Shown here one piece after another: positions 25,401 through 35,957 of a stretch of 64,000 bases of DNA. Made by a program: the position numbers and the translations under genes. Within the stretch, counting starts at the first letter, position 1; each line of letters begins with the position of its first letter. Origin of the DNA: Volvox africanus (lineage: Eukaryota > Chlorophyta > Chlorophyceae > Chlamydomonadales > Volvocaceae); NCBI GenBank assembly GCA_030268105.1, contig BSDZ01000103.1, positions 1,058,501-1,122,500 of the forward strand. Reading direction: 5' to 3'. The notes beneath the pieces were generated by a model. The model did no database searches, was not told the origin of the DNA, and saw nothing but the letters and a program-made list of their open reading frames with translations.

Positions 25401-28400
25401 CCGCCACACTATTCACCAACATTATCGCCTCTACCGCGGCTGGTGCCGCAGCCACCAAACTCACCTTCGGCATCGTACCCGCCAATACCTGTACAGCCAC
25501 TGTCGCCCTTTTACCCGCTAGGCAAGCCGCCTTCCAGATCGCCACCCTTCCCAAATCCAAGCGTTTCATCTCCGCAGCTCCCCGGCCCATCGCCTTCAAT
25601 GGCTCCCCCGCCGGCCTACCCAGCGTCACATGTTTTTCAACCACCGCCTGGCCCGCCCAGCGCCCCGGGTACCCCCGCCCCTGCTTCACCACCCAGCTCT
25701 CCACCAGCTCCGCAACTTCCGCCGCAGCCTTCTTCACCTTCGTTACCATATCAACTGGCCCCGCTGCCGCTGCAGCCAGCATCGTCGCCTCCAGTAGTGC
25801 CATCTCCTGGTATGCCGCTGCTGGAGCCAACGCCGCCGTCACTTCCCTCGCCCAGACCGGCGTCAGCACCCCAACAACCGCCCCCTTCGCTTCCCAGCCC
25901 TCCAGCTTACCCATCCAATCCAAGCCTGACTAGGCCGTCACCGCCATCATCACCACCCCCAGCGCCAGCTCCAGCGTACCATCCAACTCCCACTTCATCG
26001 CTGCCGCCGCCTTCATACCTGCCCTCCCAGCAGCCGCTTCCACCCCTGCACGCGCCTAACCCCCTGAGCCCGACATCGCCGCCTAGCCAGCCGCCTTCAT
26101 ACCCATTGCCCCCCACCGCTGCCCCGCCGTTCCTCTATTCCCCGATGTCGCTTCCGGTACCGCCGTCATATTTCCCGCCTGCATCGGTTCCGCCCATTGT
26201 ACCATCACATCTACCACCATCGCCGACGCCGTCGCCGCCGATTCCATCTCCCACTGAGCCGGCCTTGTCTCCACCGCTGTATTCACCCGCATTCCCTTCT
26301 ATTCCCCTGTATCCCTCAAGCCCGCCGTCGCTGCCGCCACTCTCACCGTTCCCGTCACCATCGTACCCCGTCCAACCTCCAACAACTCCACCGGCATCAC
26401 CGCGGATGCCGCTCCTCCCGTCCCGTATCCCTTCGCTACCGCCATCATATCGTCCCAGCTATCCAGGCTCACCTGCGCCGCCGCCGTCCTACCCACCCCC
26501 GCCTCCTCCTCCAGGCCCCAGCGCACCATTGGTACCTCCGGCCCCGTCTCCATCCAGCCCGCCATATGTGCCTCCGCTCAAATCTAGGCCCCCAGCTTTA
26601 CCTCCGTCTCCGATCAGCCCGCCACCGGTGGCCCCGCCAATGCCCAGGGCGCCGAGGCCGGCCCCAAGGCCGCCGCTGGCCCCCAGTCGACCACTCCCGC
26701 CACAGTCCCCTCCCGGACAGCCCAATCCTAGAGTGCCTCAATTCCCGCGATTCCCCCAATTCCCTCAATTTCCTCGGTTCCCTGGCTTTCCACCGTTCGA
26801 TCCTCCATCGCCGTTCCCACTGTCGCCGCCACCCCCTAAGCCACCAATCCCGGACCAGCAGCCGCCGCCACCACCGCCTCCACCGCCGCGGCCTCCATTT
26901 CCTCCCCGCCCTCCGCCGCCGTCGCCACAATCCCCGCTGCCGCCGTCGCCGTCGGCTCCGTTGGCACCTTCACCGCCGCCGCCCTTGCCTCCATTGCCGC
27001 CGCCGCCTCCACCACCGCCGTTCCCACCACGCCCGCCACCCGCTCCACCTCGTCCGCCGCCACGGCCGCCACGGCCTCCCCCGCACCCGCCGAGTCCATC
27101 GCCGCCGCTGCCGCCGCCGCCGTCGCCTCCTAGTCCCAACCCCCTTAGCCCTCCCAATCCACCCTCGCCGCCGCCACGACCGCCGCTGCCACCGTCGCCC
27201 CCGCCTCCTCCCCCGCCGTTTCCACCGGGCATCGCAATTGTGGTGCAAGATTACGAGCTCGTTTTCCTTATTGATGAAAGCAAGTTTGACAATGCGACAG
27301 CGGCGGAGGAGTTCATCTTGCAGATTCGTAAAGACCTTGCGGCCTTCTTCGGAATTCCCCTGGAGCAGGTAAACTGCTATCGAGTGCCTGGGCATGCTTC
27401 GGGTGTATGCTTTTGGAGGTTGTTGTGTCCGGAGGTGGCAGGAGGGAACTGTGACAGCCAGATCCTTCGTCGTGGACGCAAACTCGGATGGACGGTCGCG
27501 GGATGTTTAGTGGCGGAAGTGAACCCTTGAGATGGCATTGAGACGTCTAACGACCGAAGGGCTGGATGGCCTATTTCTTGTCTCTCATTACCTCTGATAT
27601 CATACATTTCTTACATCATAACTCCTATGCCTTGCTATTTCTCTCTCCCCTGCTGTGTGCACCCAAGGGCTCATGGCCCAAAAGATCCGTGTGTAATCTG
27701 GCACATGTACCGCTGCTCGGTGTCGTTGCAGGTCATCGTCACAGGCATCACCGCACCCCCGGCCAGCAGTCCAGCTCCGGCGCGCCGGCGTCACCTCCAT
27801 GGCGATTTGGATACCTCAGTGGCGCGCAGCAATGGCCCCCGGGTCGAAGCATCGTCCCATGTGTCCGAGCCGCTGCGTGTATGGGACGCCGCGGAGCTTT
27901 CTTATCACTTCCTGAGGGTTGACGAGAAGGCCGACAATGGTCCCACAGGCGCGGTATGGCGCGGCGTGAAGATTTCGAGCCTAGCCCATGTGGCCACACA
28001 TAACGTTGACCCGGCTGTGGTTGCGGAGGTATGTACGGGCTGGCATCTACCATGGCCTATCGTCTGTCAAATGAGATCAAAATGGAAATAGTAATTATCG
28101 ACAGATGCTACAACCCTATAACCCTAAGAACTAGGACCTAGTAATTTAAGGTGTTGTTAGGCCATTACACCACCAGCCTGCACCAGTGGAATAGCTTGCC
28201 GCCGTTTCCGTCTTTAGAGCATGATGTAGGTAGGCTACACCTGATCACAAAGCTGAGTACTGCCATGCAATTCTTGATTGTAGGTCAAGGCCCAGGCCGC
28301 CGCTGTCGCCCGTGCATCACGCCACACCGGCATCTTCATGGACAGTACCGACCGCCACCGCAGCCTGGTTGACGTACGTGATGTACGGGAAATCCGGGTC

Positions 28401-29087
28401 AACGCCACCGTCGTCATTACAATTGGGACTCCACAACCACCGTCGCCGGCTCCGTCGGTGCTGCCCGATACACCACCTCCCCCCCGGTTCCTTCCGCCAG
28501 GCGTCATGGCGCCGTCGACACCGCCGCGCACGCCACGGACCCCGCCACCGCCGTTGCGGCCGCCGTCCCCACCACAAGCGGCGCCAATCCAGCCTATCAA
28601 CCTGACCGCCCTGGCAGAAGCGACCGGTAAGACCTCCTAACATGTACTGCGCACGTACCCGGCGAATGTGTTGGGTTTTATGACCTCGACTTTCCATGTG
28701 GCACCCTAAGTAGCGAGCTTGAGACTTGTGACTCGTGACTGTCAGTGTAGTAGGTCTTGATCTTTGCCGAGATATTGGAGGTTGCCGCTTGTTGGGGCTG
28801 TTGTTGGTGGGGCATGTTGATGTCGATATCGAGTGCATGTGGGTTCCAGAGGACTGACTTGAAATACTTCGATATTGGTTGCAACCCAGACCAGGTAATG
28901 CATTTTTGCATTTTCCGGTGCCCTGCCCTCGCGCTCAGGGCACCCTAGGGAGGAGTAGGGATTCTTGGGAGTGGTGGGGGTACATCTGGGGAATTTAATG
29001 TGTTTTTGCCGCATCCCTCCATCACTGGGGACGCGGGAACTCCTCTGCTCTTATTCAGCCAGGTCCCATTCTTCTACGATTCAACCC

Positions 29088-29127
<40 letters not shown>

Positions 29128-32100
29128 ACACATTGTGCCATGTGCATGCTACGCTCGCAGGGGCATCCATGGTCACCCAGGTGCCCAGCAGTCCGCCACC
29201 TTACCCGCCCGTCCCCTTACCTCCCGGGCCTCCCCCGACGCCGCCGCCGCCCAACCCTCCCGGCCCTAGCAGCCCGGCCCCACCAGTACCACCACCCGGG
29301 ATCCCCAGCGAGTGCAACATCTCCGACGCCGGCTACGTCTTTTATTTGGACGCTTCCTTTTGGGATGTTTGTAGCCGGACCGGCAGGAATCCTGAATCGC
29401 ATAGCTTTTGCCGGGTGCTGGAAGATACGGGCGACAGCGACGCGGCGTTTTATGCGTGCAGCTATGGTGGCGATGGGTACGACGCATCTCAGTGCGGTGC
29501 GTTCGACACGCTGGGTCGGGTTTATTCATCGCCACAGGCCGGCAGTGGCGTGGTGCGCTATCCACAACCGACCTATGACCCTGACGTCGCCACATTGTCT
29601 CCGGGGATTTGCACGGGCGTGTATGTGAAGACTAGCTTCACGCCGACGGCAGTCCCGTCGCCACCGTTGCCACCGGGCAATCCGCCACCGCCGCCACCGC
29701 CGCCAAATTTCCCGCCGTTGGCGCCTGGAAATCCACCGCCGCCGCCGTTGGCGCCTGGCAACCCGTCGCCGCTGGCACCGGGCAGTCCACCGCTACCGCG
29801 GGTGCCACATCCAAGCCCCGCGCCGGTGCCGCCGTCGCTGCTTTCACCGCCGTCACCACCACAGCCACGTCCTCCACCGCCGCTACCGCCGCTACCGCCT
29901 AAGGGCTTGCCACCGCCCCCACCACCGCCTCCGCCAATACAAGTAGCGCCTCGGCCGCCAAGTCCACGCTCCCCATCACCCATGCCGCCGCTACCATCGC
30001 CACCACCGCCGTTAACCCCTTCATTCCCAGGGTCGCCAGCTCTGTCATTGTTCCCGCCGTCGCAGACACCACCGCCACCAAATCGACTGCAGCCCACTTT
30101 CACGCCACCATCACCACCGCCCGCGCTCCCGTCAGCCCCATCCAACCCGTTATTACCGGCTGCGCCACAGCTGTCATCGCCAAGCCCACTACCTCCTTCA
30201 CGGACGCCGCCAACGTTGCCGCCACCTTTGCTTCCATCAAGCCTGCCAACTGCCACTGCGTCACCCCCGCCACCGCCGCCACCGCCGCCACTTTCATCCA
30301 CGCACCCACCTTCGCCACAGCCACTGGCACAGCCGGCCCCAATGCCACTAGTTGCCCCATCGCCGCCTTCACCTCTGCTGCCGCCTACATCCATACAGCC
30401 ACCGAAGGGCCCAATCGCACTGCAGCCCCCACCGCCAGCAGCTTCATCCTCGCCATTATGGCCTCCGCCGACCGCCGGCCCTACACAACCTGTCATGCCA
30501 CGTCCTGCCTTGCCGCCAAGTCCGGAACCGATGACGCCACGTCTTCATCCCAACCCGGCCAAGCCTTCCCCGAACGCGACACCCTCGCCAATGCCGCTGC
30601 CGCCATATGGTACACTATCGCCACCGACGCCCAATCCACCTTCAAATGTGTCAGGCCCTCCTCCTGGCCCGGAGCCACTCCTGCTTCCGCCGCCACTGCC
30701 ACCGCTAGCGCCGGCATTAAAGAATCCACCGCCACCTCCACCCCCACCCCCCTTGAACTCACCAGCGCCGTCCTCGCCACCTACAGGGCAGCACAGCTTG
30801 CCTCCAGTGAAACCGATACTGCCAACTCAGTCCGCACCGCCGCAATCTCGGGGTCGTCCGGCACCGCCAGTGCCCCCGCCTCCGACGCCGCTAGTGCCAC
30901 CGTCTCCAGAGCCGCCAGAGATGCCACAGCCGCCCTCGTCGCCAGAGCCGCCAGAGATGCCAGAGATGCCACAGGTGCCAGAGATGCCGCCAAACCCATC
31001 GCTTCCGCCGCCATCAACCCCACCGTCACCCCATCCGCCCTCGCCTAAGCCGCAATCACCATCACCATCTCCTCCCAAGCCGTCGCCACCGAAGTCCCCC
31101 TTGCCAATGCTCCCCAAGCCGTCGCCACCACCACCGAATCATCCTCCATTGCCACCATCGCCGGTACCTTTACCGAAGCCCCCGCTGCCGCAGCCGCCAC
31201 TCCCTTCTGAGCCGCCGTCACCAAAGTCTCCTCCGCCACCATCACCACGTCCTCCTGAGCCTTCATCATCGCCGCTACCAAACCCGCGTCCGCCACCACC
31301 TCGGCCGCGCAAGCCCCCGCAGTCACCCCGACCTCCTCCTCCCAAGCCACCGTCACCTTCGCCGCCGCCGTCCCCACCGTCTCCCCCAAACCCACTGGCG
31401 CCAGACTTTCCTGCTCCTGCGCCGCCTGGAGATCCATTGGAGCCATTGTGGCCGACATCTCCGGGCATTCCCCAGTTGCCACCTCCGCTGCCGCCAGCGC
31501 CATCCCTGCCGCCAGCACCTCCGGCACCGCCGCCGTCACAGCCACCGTCAGCATCCCCCCGTCCCTCACTGCCAAGACCCCAGCCACCGAGCCCTCGGCC
31601 ACCATTACCACCCCAGCCACCGAGCCCTCGGCCACCATTACCACGCCAGCCACCGAGCCCTTGGACACCATTTCCACCCCAGCCGCCGTCACCGCTGCCG
31701 CTGCCGCCGCCACCGCCGCCGCCAGCCTTCACGCCTGTTATTCTCTCCGGCAGATTAATTGACGGATACATGGACAACTGCGTCGTCTATGCCGATACTG
31801 ACGGCAACGCCGCTTTACTGAACGCCAACTCCACCAGCGCTGAGCCGTACAACGTTTCCACCTTTGCCAATGGCTGGACTCTCATCCTGCCTTCCGCGCC
31901 CAGTGTGGCGGCGCCGTTACGTGTTGTCCCAGCGTCGCCATCGTCGTACGAGACCAACCGCTTCGCCATTGGGCCATATGACGAATGCCACGATGCGGCG
32001 TCCATGTTTAAACTCTACGTGGAACTGGCGGCGCCGTCACTCTCCCGCGTCATCACCCCTTTGACAACTCTGATGGTGGCTATGCAGGAGCGGGGCTACA

Positions 32101-35100
32101 CACAGGTTGAGGCCAAGACGAAGGTACGGTGTCCAGGTACTCGCAGAAGTTGTTCTATCTTGCATGGGATCGGCCCGTACCCCCGCAGCACTGACTCTGT
32201 TTGTGCGCCGAGCGTACTTCAAATCCAGGACTGATGCGTGATGGGTTTCGTTGTTTTGCCCGGATCCGCATTTTAGGGCTCGCGGCGTAAGGCAAGTGGG
32301 GTGGGCCAAGCAGGGTAGGGCAAGTGGGGTGGGGTAAGCGGGGTAAGATAATTCTCCCTACCTGCCCACTCGGACTCTGTGTCGCAGCTCGCCTTCGGAA
32401 TTAATGCCACCGCTTACACGCTCGGGATGACGGACCCCATCAAGGCCTTATACGTTGACCAAGACAAAGGGGTAAGTGTGAGACCTAGTGTGACCATCCC
32501 GTGGCCCTTTGTAAGTTGAAACGAGGGCTGCGATGGGTTTGTATGTTTTCAAGTACGGCCCAGGAGGAGGTGGCCCAGGATGGCCCACCCGGTCCAAATC
32601 AGTACGAAACGACTGATTTGGTCATAGATCCACTGTACGGGTTGATGCCGATCTCCCGCCAAGGCGAGAATCGTTTTTCGCTTCTGAAATCCCGTGAACG
32701 CTTTGTATTTATGAGTACTTTACCAGACTTAAGCCTGTACGAACGCTGCCTCACACCTTAAGGCTGAGCCGCTGATGCTTGCGGAACAACAAGTCATGGC
32801 GGCAGTACTTCAAACGACCACCTTCCTCATTTCCAGCCCCTCGGATCTGCCCGCTATGGGCCGGGTGGTCTGGGGGGCCTTGGCGAACTTCGTGGAGAAC
32901 CTCTTTGTCAGCGGAGGCGCGCGGCTGGGAGTTCTAGTTGGGAACAGCAGTAGCGGCAGTAGCAGCAATAGCAGCGGCAGTAACGGCAGTAGCGGCAATA
33001 GCAGCAGCAGCGGTGGCAGTAGCGGCAGTAGCAGTTCCGGAAATACCAGTGCCCCACTGGCGAGGTCTATGGAACGCCGCCGGCTGTTGCAAGCTGGCGC
33101 TGCCACCACCTTGGCGGATTCCGGTCCCACGCCGCTAATCAACTTGACGAGACTGTCGGACTTGGAGACGCTGATCAATAACACCTTGGCGTTACTTGGA
33201 GTGAATGGCAGCAGCAGCGGCAGCGGTAACAGCAGCAACAGCAGCATAGGCGTCAGCGTCGGAGGAGGAGGAGGCGGGGGCGGAAGCCGAGTGCTGACGG
33301 CACTGCCGAGCGCCAATTTGTACGGTGTGGAGGATCCAGTGCGCCGTGATGCAGCGCTACGCGGCATGGCAAACATCCAGGGCCTTATTCAGAACGCGGT
33401 GAACGGCGGAAACATAACACAGGTTGGGACGTGTGTTATGGGCTGTGAGTTGTTGCGTGTCCAAGCGAAAGCAAGATAAGATACGAAGGCTCATTACTCA
33501 TTGTCTCATTGTTTATTTGTGATGGTGTTAATACCTTTAACCAAACGAAACGACAAACAATGTGGGCCTGATGTATGATGCATAATGTTTTCACTGTGTG
33601 TCTGTGTGTGTTGAGGTCACGTGGCTCATTCGGCGTCCATGGATGCATGTCGCCTGTGTGGGCTGCGGCACATCTCCATCCCCTGCTGTTTCTACTGCTG
33701 CGTTTGTTGCGGTTCCGGTTGATGGCTTGTCTCCCCTTCGCGGTACACGCAGGTCGCAGCCACGTCCGTTGTAGCTCAGGATCAGATGACGGTGGCGCTC
33801 CGGCAGCTAGCCTCCGCCTCCTCCAGCGTCCCTGTCTTCATCATGGTCACCTCGGTCGATAGCCTGGCCCGCGCCGTCGCCACCACCACCATCTCCGGTC
33901 CTAGTATACCACAGGGACTGGTGCCCACCAACCCCGACACCGGCGGTGGCACTGGTGGCGCCGGCGGCGGCAGCAACGAGACCCCCTGGCTGTCCTCTAA
34001 CGTCGGCCTCTTTATCGTGCTGGTTGCCGTTGTGCCAGTGGTGTTGCTGGTAGCTTGCGGAACGGCTTTCTTCGTATACAGTCGCCGTCGCCGACAAGCC
34101 AACCGATATGAGATGGAGTTCCCGGATGAATCAGCATTGACGATAGGCAGCGGAGGCGGCGGAGGCGGCGCTGCAGCTGCTATCATGTGTGGTGACGGTG
34201 CTATCGCCGCGCGCTCTTTGGCACGCTGCAGTGATGAAGCGTCCAGTCGCCGCCTCAGCGGTATCAGCAGCATACAGGAGAGCCGTGAGGTCCCACTGCT
34301 GCCGTATCCACCCTCAGCATTAGTCGCCGCCGCCGCCAGCAACCGACGTCGCATCCGAACGTCATATAATGCGTTGTACGAAGGCGATACGGACCCGACG
34401 GCGCGGCCCGCTGCGGTCAGCAGCGGCAGCATCGCCGCCTTCGCCGGGATTCAACGTTACGACGGCGCTGCAGGCGCAGGGCAACAAGATGGCGGTGGCG
34501 CGTCCCGGGCGTCACTGTCGCCGCTGGATGGGATCATGGTTATGGCATCACAGGGTGGTGGCAGCACACGTGGGGGTGAAGCCCCCGCGGAAGTTATCAC
34601 TCACTACGCCAACGTGCTGTACGACATGGCGTCACCGACGGGGGACCACAGACACCAGCCAAGCCCGCACCTCACTGGTAGGGATAGTGATGGCTACGGT
34701 GCTGACGGTGGCCGGCGTAGCGGCAGGAGCGATGGCGCTGACAGCGGCGACGCGTCGCTGCCGCCCCCGCCTACGCTACATCGTAAGCGTCGGGCAATCG
34801 GCAGCCTCGCGAGTGCACTTGCTGCTGCCGCGCCAGGCTCAGCAGCGGCAGCAGTGGTCGCACGGTTGGCTGGGACAGGCCGGCCTGTACGGCGCATACC
34901 TGGTCCGCCGCCGCACTTCCTCCCGAGAGCCAGGCCTAGCGGTCGATCCCTCCAATCCAGCATTATTGCGGAATTTGGTTGGCCTGCCGAGTCGGCCAGG
35001 GAGCGTGTTTCTGGCGGGATTGGCAGCTCTGGTGCTCCCACCACTCCCGCCGGCAGCACTGCTAGAGGTGACGGTACCGCCCGCCAAACTCCCCCCTTGG

Positions 35101-35918
35101 CGCCCGTGTCTACGGGACGTGCGCGCCTTAATCCCGAGGTGGCGGAGATGGCCTGGCAAGTCGAGAGCAGCGCCGCGTCGTGCGGGTCTAACGAAGCCAC
35201 CTCTGAGGTCAGCGGGCCGCCGCGACCGGCGCCCTTGATCACCCCTCGCGCATCCGGGGACTTTTACACTCCCCGCCTCAGCTTCACCGCGGCAAACAAC
35301 CGCAGCAGGCGAACGACAGTGTTTGAATCTGCCCGTGGATCATTTAACACTTCACGCTTCATCCCCAACGGTGGCGGCGGTGGCGGTGGTGGTGCAGGTG
35401 GCGGTGGCGGTGGTGGTGGTGGTGGCATCGGCAGCGCCCGGTCCAGTGCCGCACCATCAGCCGCTGAGTCAGCACGAGCACGAGCCACCAACACGGCTGT
35501 TGCTGCACCGGGGCCGCCGCCGCCAGCGGCCGCTGAGTCTTCATCCTCCCTGCCGCCGCTGCCACCGACGGTGTCGGGATTGGGCGGGGGGGGCTATCTT
35601 AGCCTTGCGACCGCTTCAGGCCGCCTGCCGGCGGCCCCCTTGGAGCCGTCGTATTCGATGCAGGCGTCGCTGCCACCACCGCCACCACCGCCGCAGGACT
35701 CTTCGTCGGCGATTGCGGGAGGGTCGCAGGAAGCAGAGGCGGATTTGGAAGAGGATTTGGAAGGGCCGGATGGTGCAGCGCGTCGCCACCCGCACCTCAA
35801 CCCTCTTTATGCGCCGGCATCGCTCTACCTGAACCCCATGCTGAATGGACCTCCGTCAGCCAGGGGGCGCGGCAGGGGCACGGTCAGCTGGGCTCGTCCT
35901 TCACCCCGGCGGCGATGA
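13431..35918 (+). CDS. Giant membrane-anchored proline-rich extracellular-matrix glycoprotein (about 6,816 aa)
   Basis: Seven exons join in frame: 13431-27368, 27732-28028, 28284-28626, 29161-32123, 32388-32471, 32763-33422 and 33753-35918. The ATG lies in GCGCCATGG. Order of parts: a signal peptide (MARRGHANCR plus a hydrophobic core); an N-terminal domain to residue 372; a proline-rich shaft at 373-4600; and a mixed domain (YELVFLIDESKFDNATAAEE...DLAAFFGIPLEQVIVTGI) that finishes in exon 3 with VREIRVNATVVI. Exon 4 then encodes a six-cysteine domain (CNISDAGYVFYLDASFWDVC...), a second shaft, and a domain reading LSGRLIDGYMDNCVVYADTDG...ITPLTTLM. That last domain resembles segments of bacterial surface proteins. 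It is followed by Ser/Gly/Asn-rich linkers, a membrane helix at about 6179-6204 (LFIVLVAVVPVVLLVACG) with RRRR inside, and a tail of about 610 residues. Family knowledge: volvocine matrix proteins (pherophorins, agglutinins) carry hydroxyproline-rich shafts. The membrane anchor sets this one apart. Two adjacent genes is the alternative, but unbroken phase favours one. Confidence 0.8.
16345..21110 (+). repeat. Coding minisatellite, 42-bp unit, over 100 copies
   Basis: The unit encodes GAPPTQPTAPSYPS (14 residues, 42 bp) with variants such as SQPQAPSHPSAA, RQPQAPSHPYGV and SSPA. Higher-order structure is visible. A three-unit (126-bp) block is duplicated head to tail at 17695-17820 and 17821-17946. 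A ten-unit (420-bp) block recurs between about 18600 and 19020. Because 42 is a multiple of 3, all frames tend to stay open, which produces long spurious antisense frames (for example 16627-19560). Confidence 0.92.
23199..23478 (+). repeat. Intragenic duplication, copy 1
   Basis: About 280 bp (beginning GTCATATCCACACCCTGCGC) recur 1,680 bp downstream at 24879-25155. The copies are nearly identical apart from one missing CCG codon and a few end differences. The block encodes SYPHPALAQPQAPAPPPLPP and what follows, within the proline shaft. Confidence 0.9.
24879..25155 (+). repeat. Intragenic duplication, copy 2
   Basis: This is the near-identical second copy of 23199-23478, one proline codon shorter. 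Such high identity between two blocks inside degenerate proline-rich sequence points to a recent duplication or gene conversion, or to a mis-assembly of a repetitive locus. Confidence 0.9.
29088..29127 (+). repeat. CTAT microsatellite in intron 3 of the giant gene
   Basis: About ten copies of a CTAT tetranucleotide lie just before the acceptor of exon 4 (exon starts at 29161). Confidence 0.95.
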
Positions 35919-35920
35919 GC

Positions 35921-35957
35921 CTGATCTGAGGATCTGATCTGAGGATCTGATCTGAGG
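35921..35957 (+). repeat. 13-bp tandem repeat directly behind the giant gene's stop
   Basis: CTGATCTGAGGAT occurs twice and then partly a third time, starting two bases after the TGA. It would be the first part of the 3' untranslated region. Confidence 0.9.

Larger units (their letters stand above)
14550..27230 (+). repeat. Proline-rich shaft coding region of exon 1
   Basis: More than 12 kb without a stop encodes almost only P, S, A, T, Y, Q, L and V. It opens with PPSPEPPSPEPPSP-type blocks to about 16.3 kb. It passes into the 14-residue repeat, then into irregular PPSP/PAPP sequence. It ends in long pure proline runs near 26.85-27.2 kb. Such sequence folds as extended polyproline-II rods and is hydroxylated and glycosylated in algae. 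The coding strand is extremely C-rich and G-poor. Confidence 0.9.
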
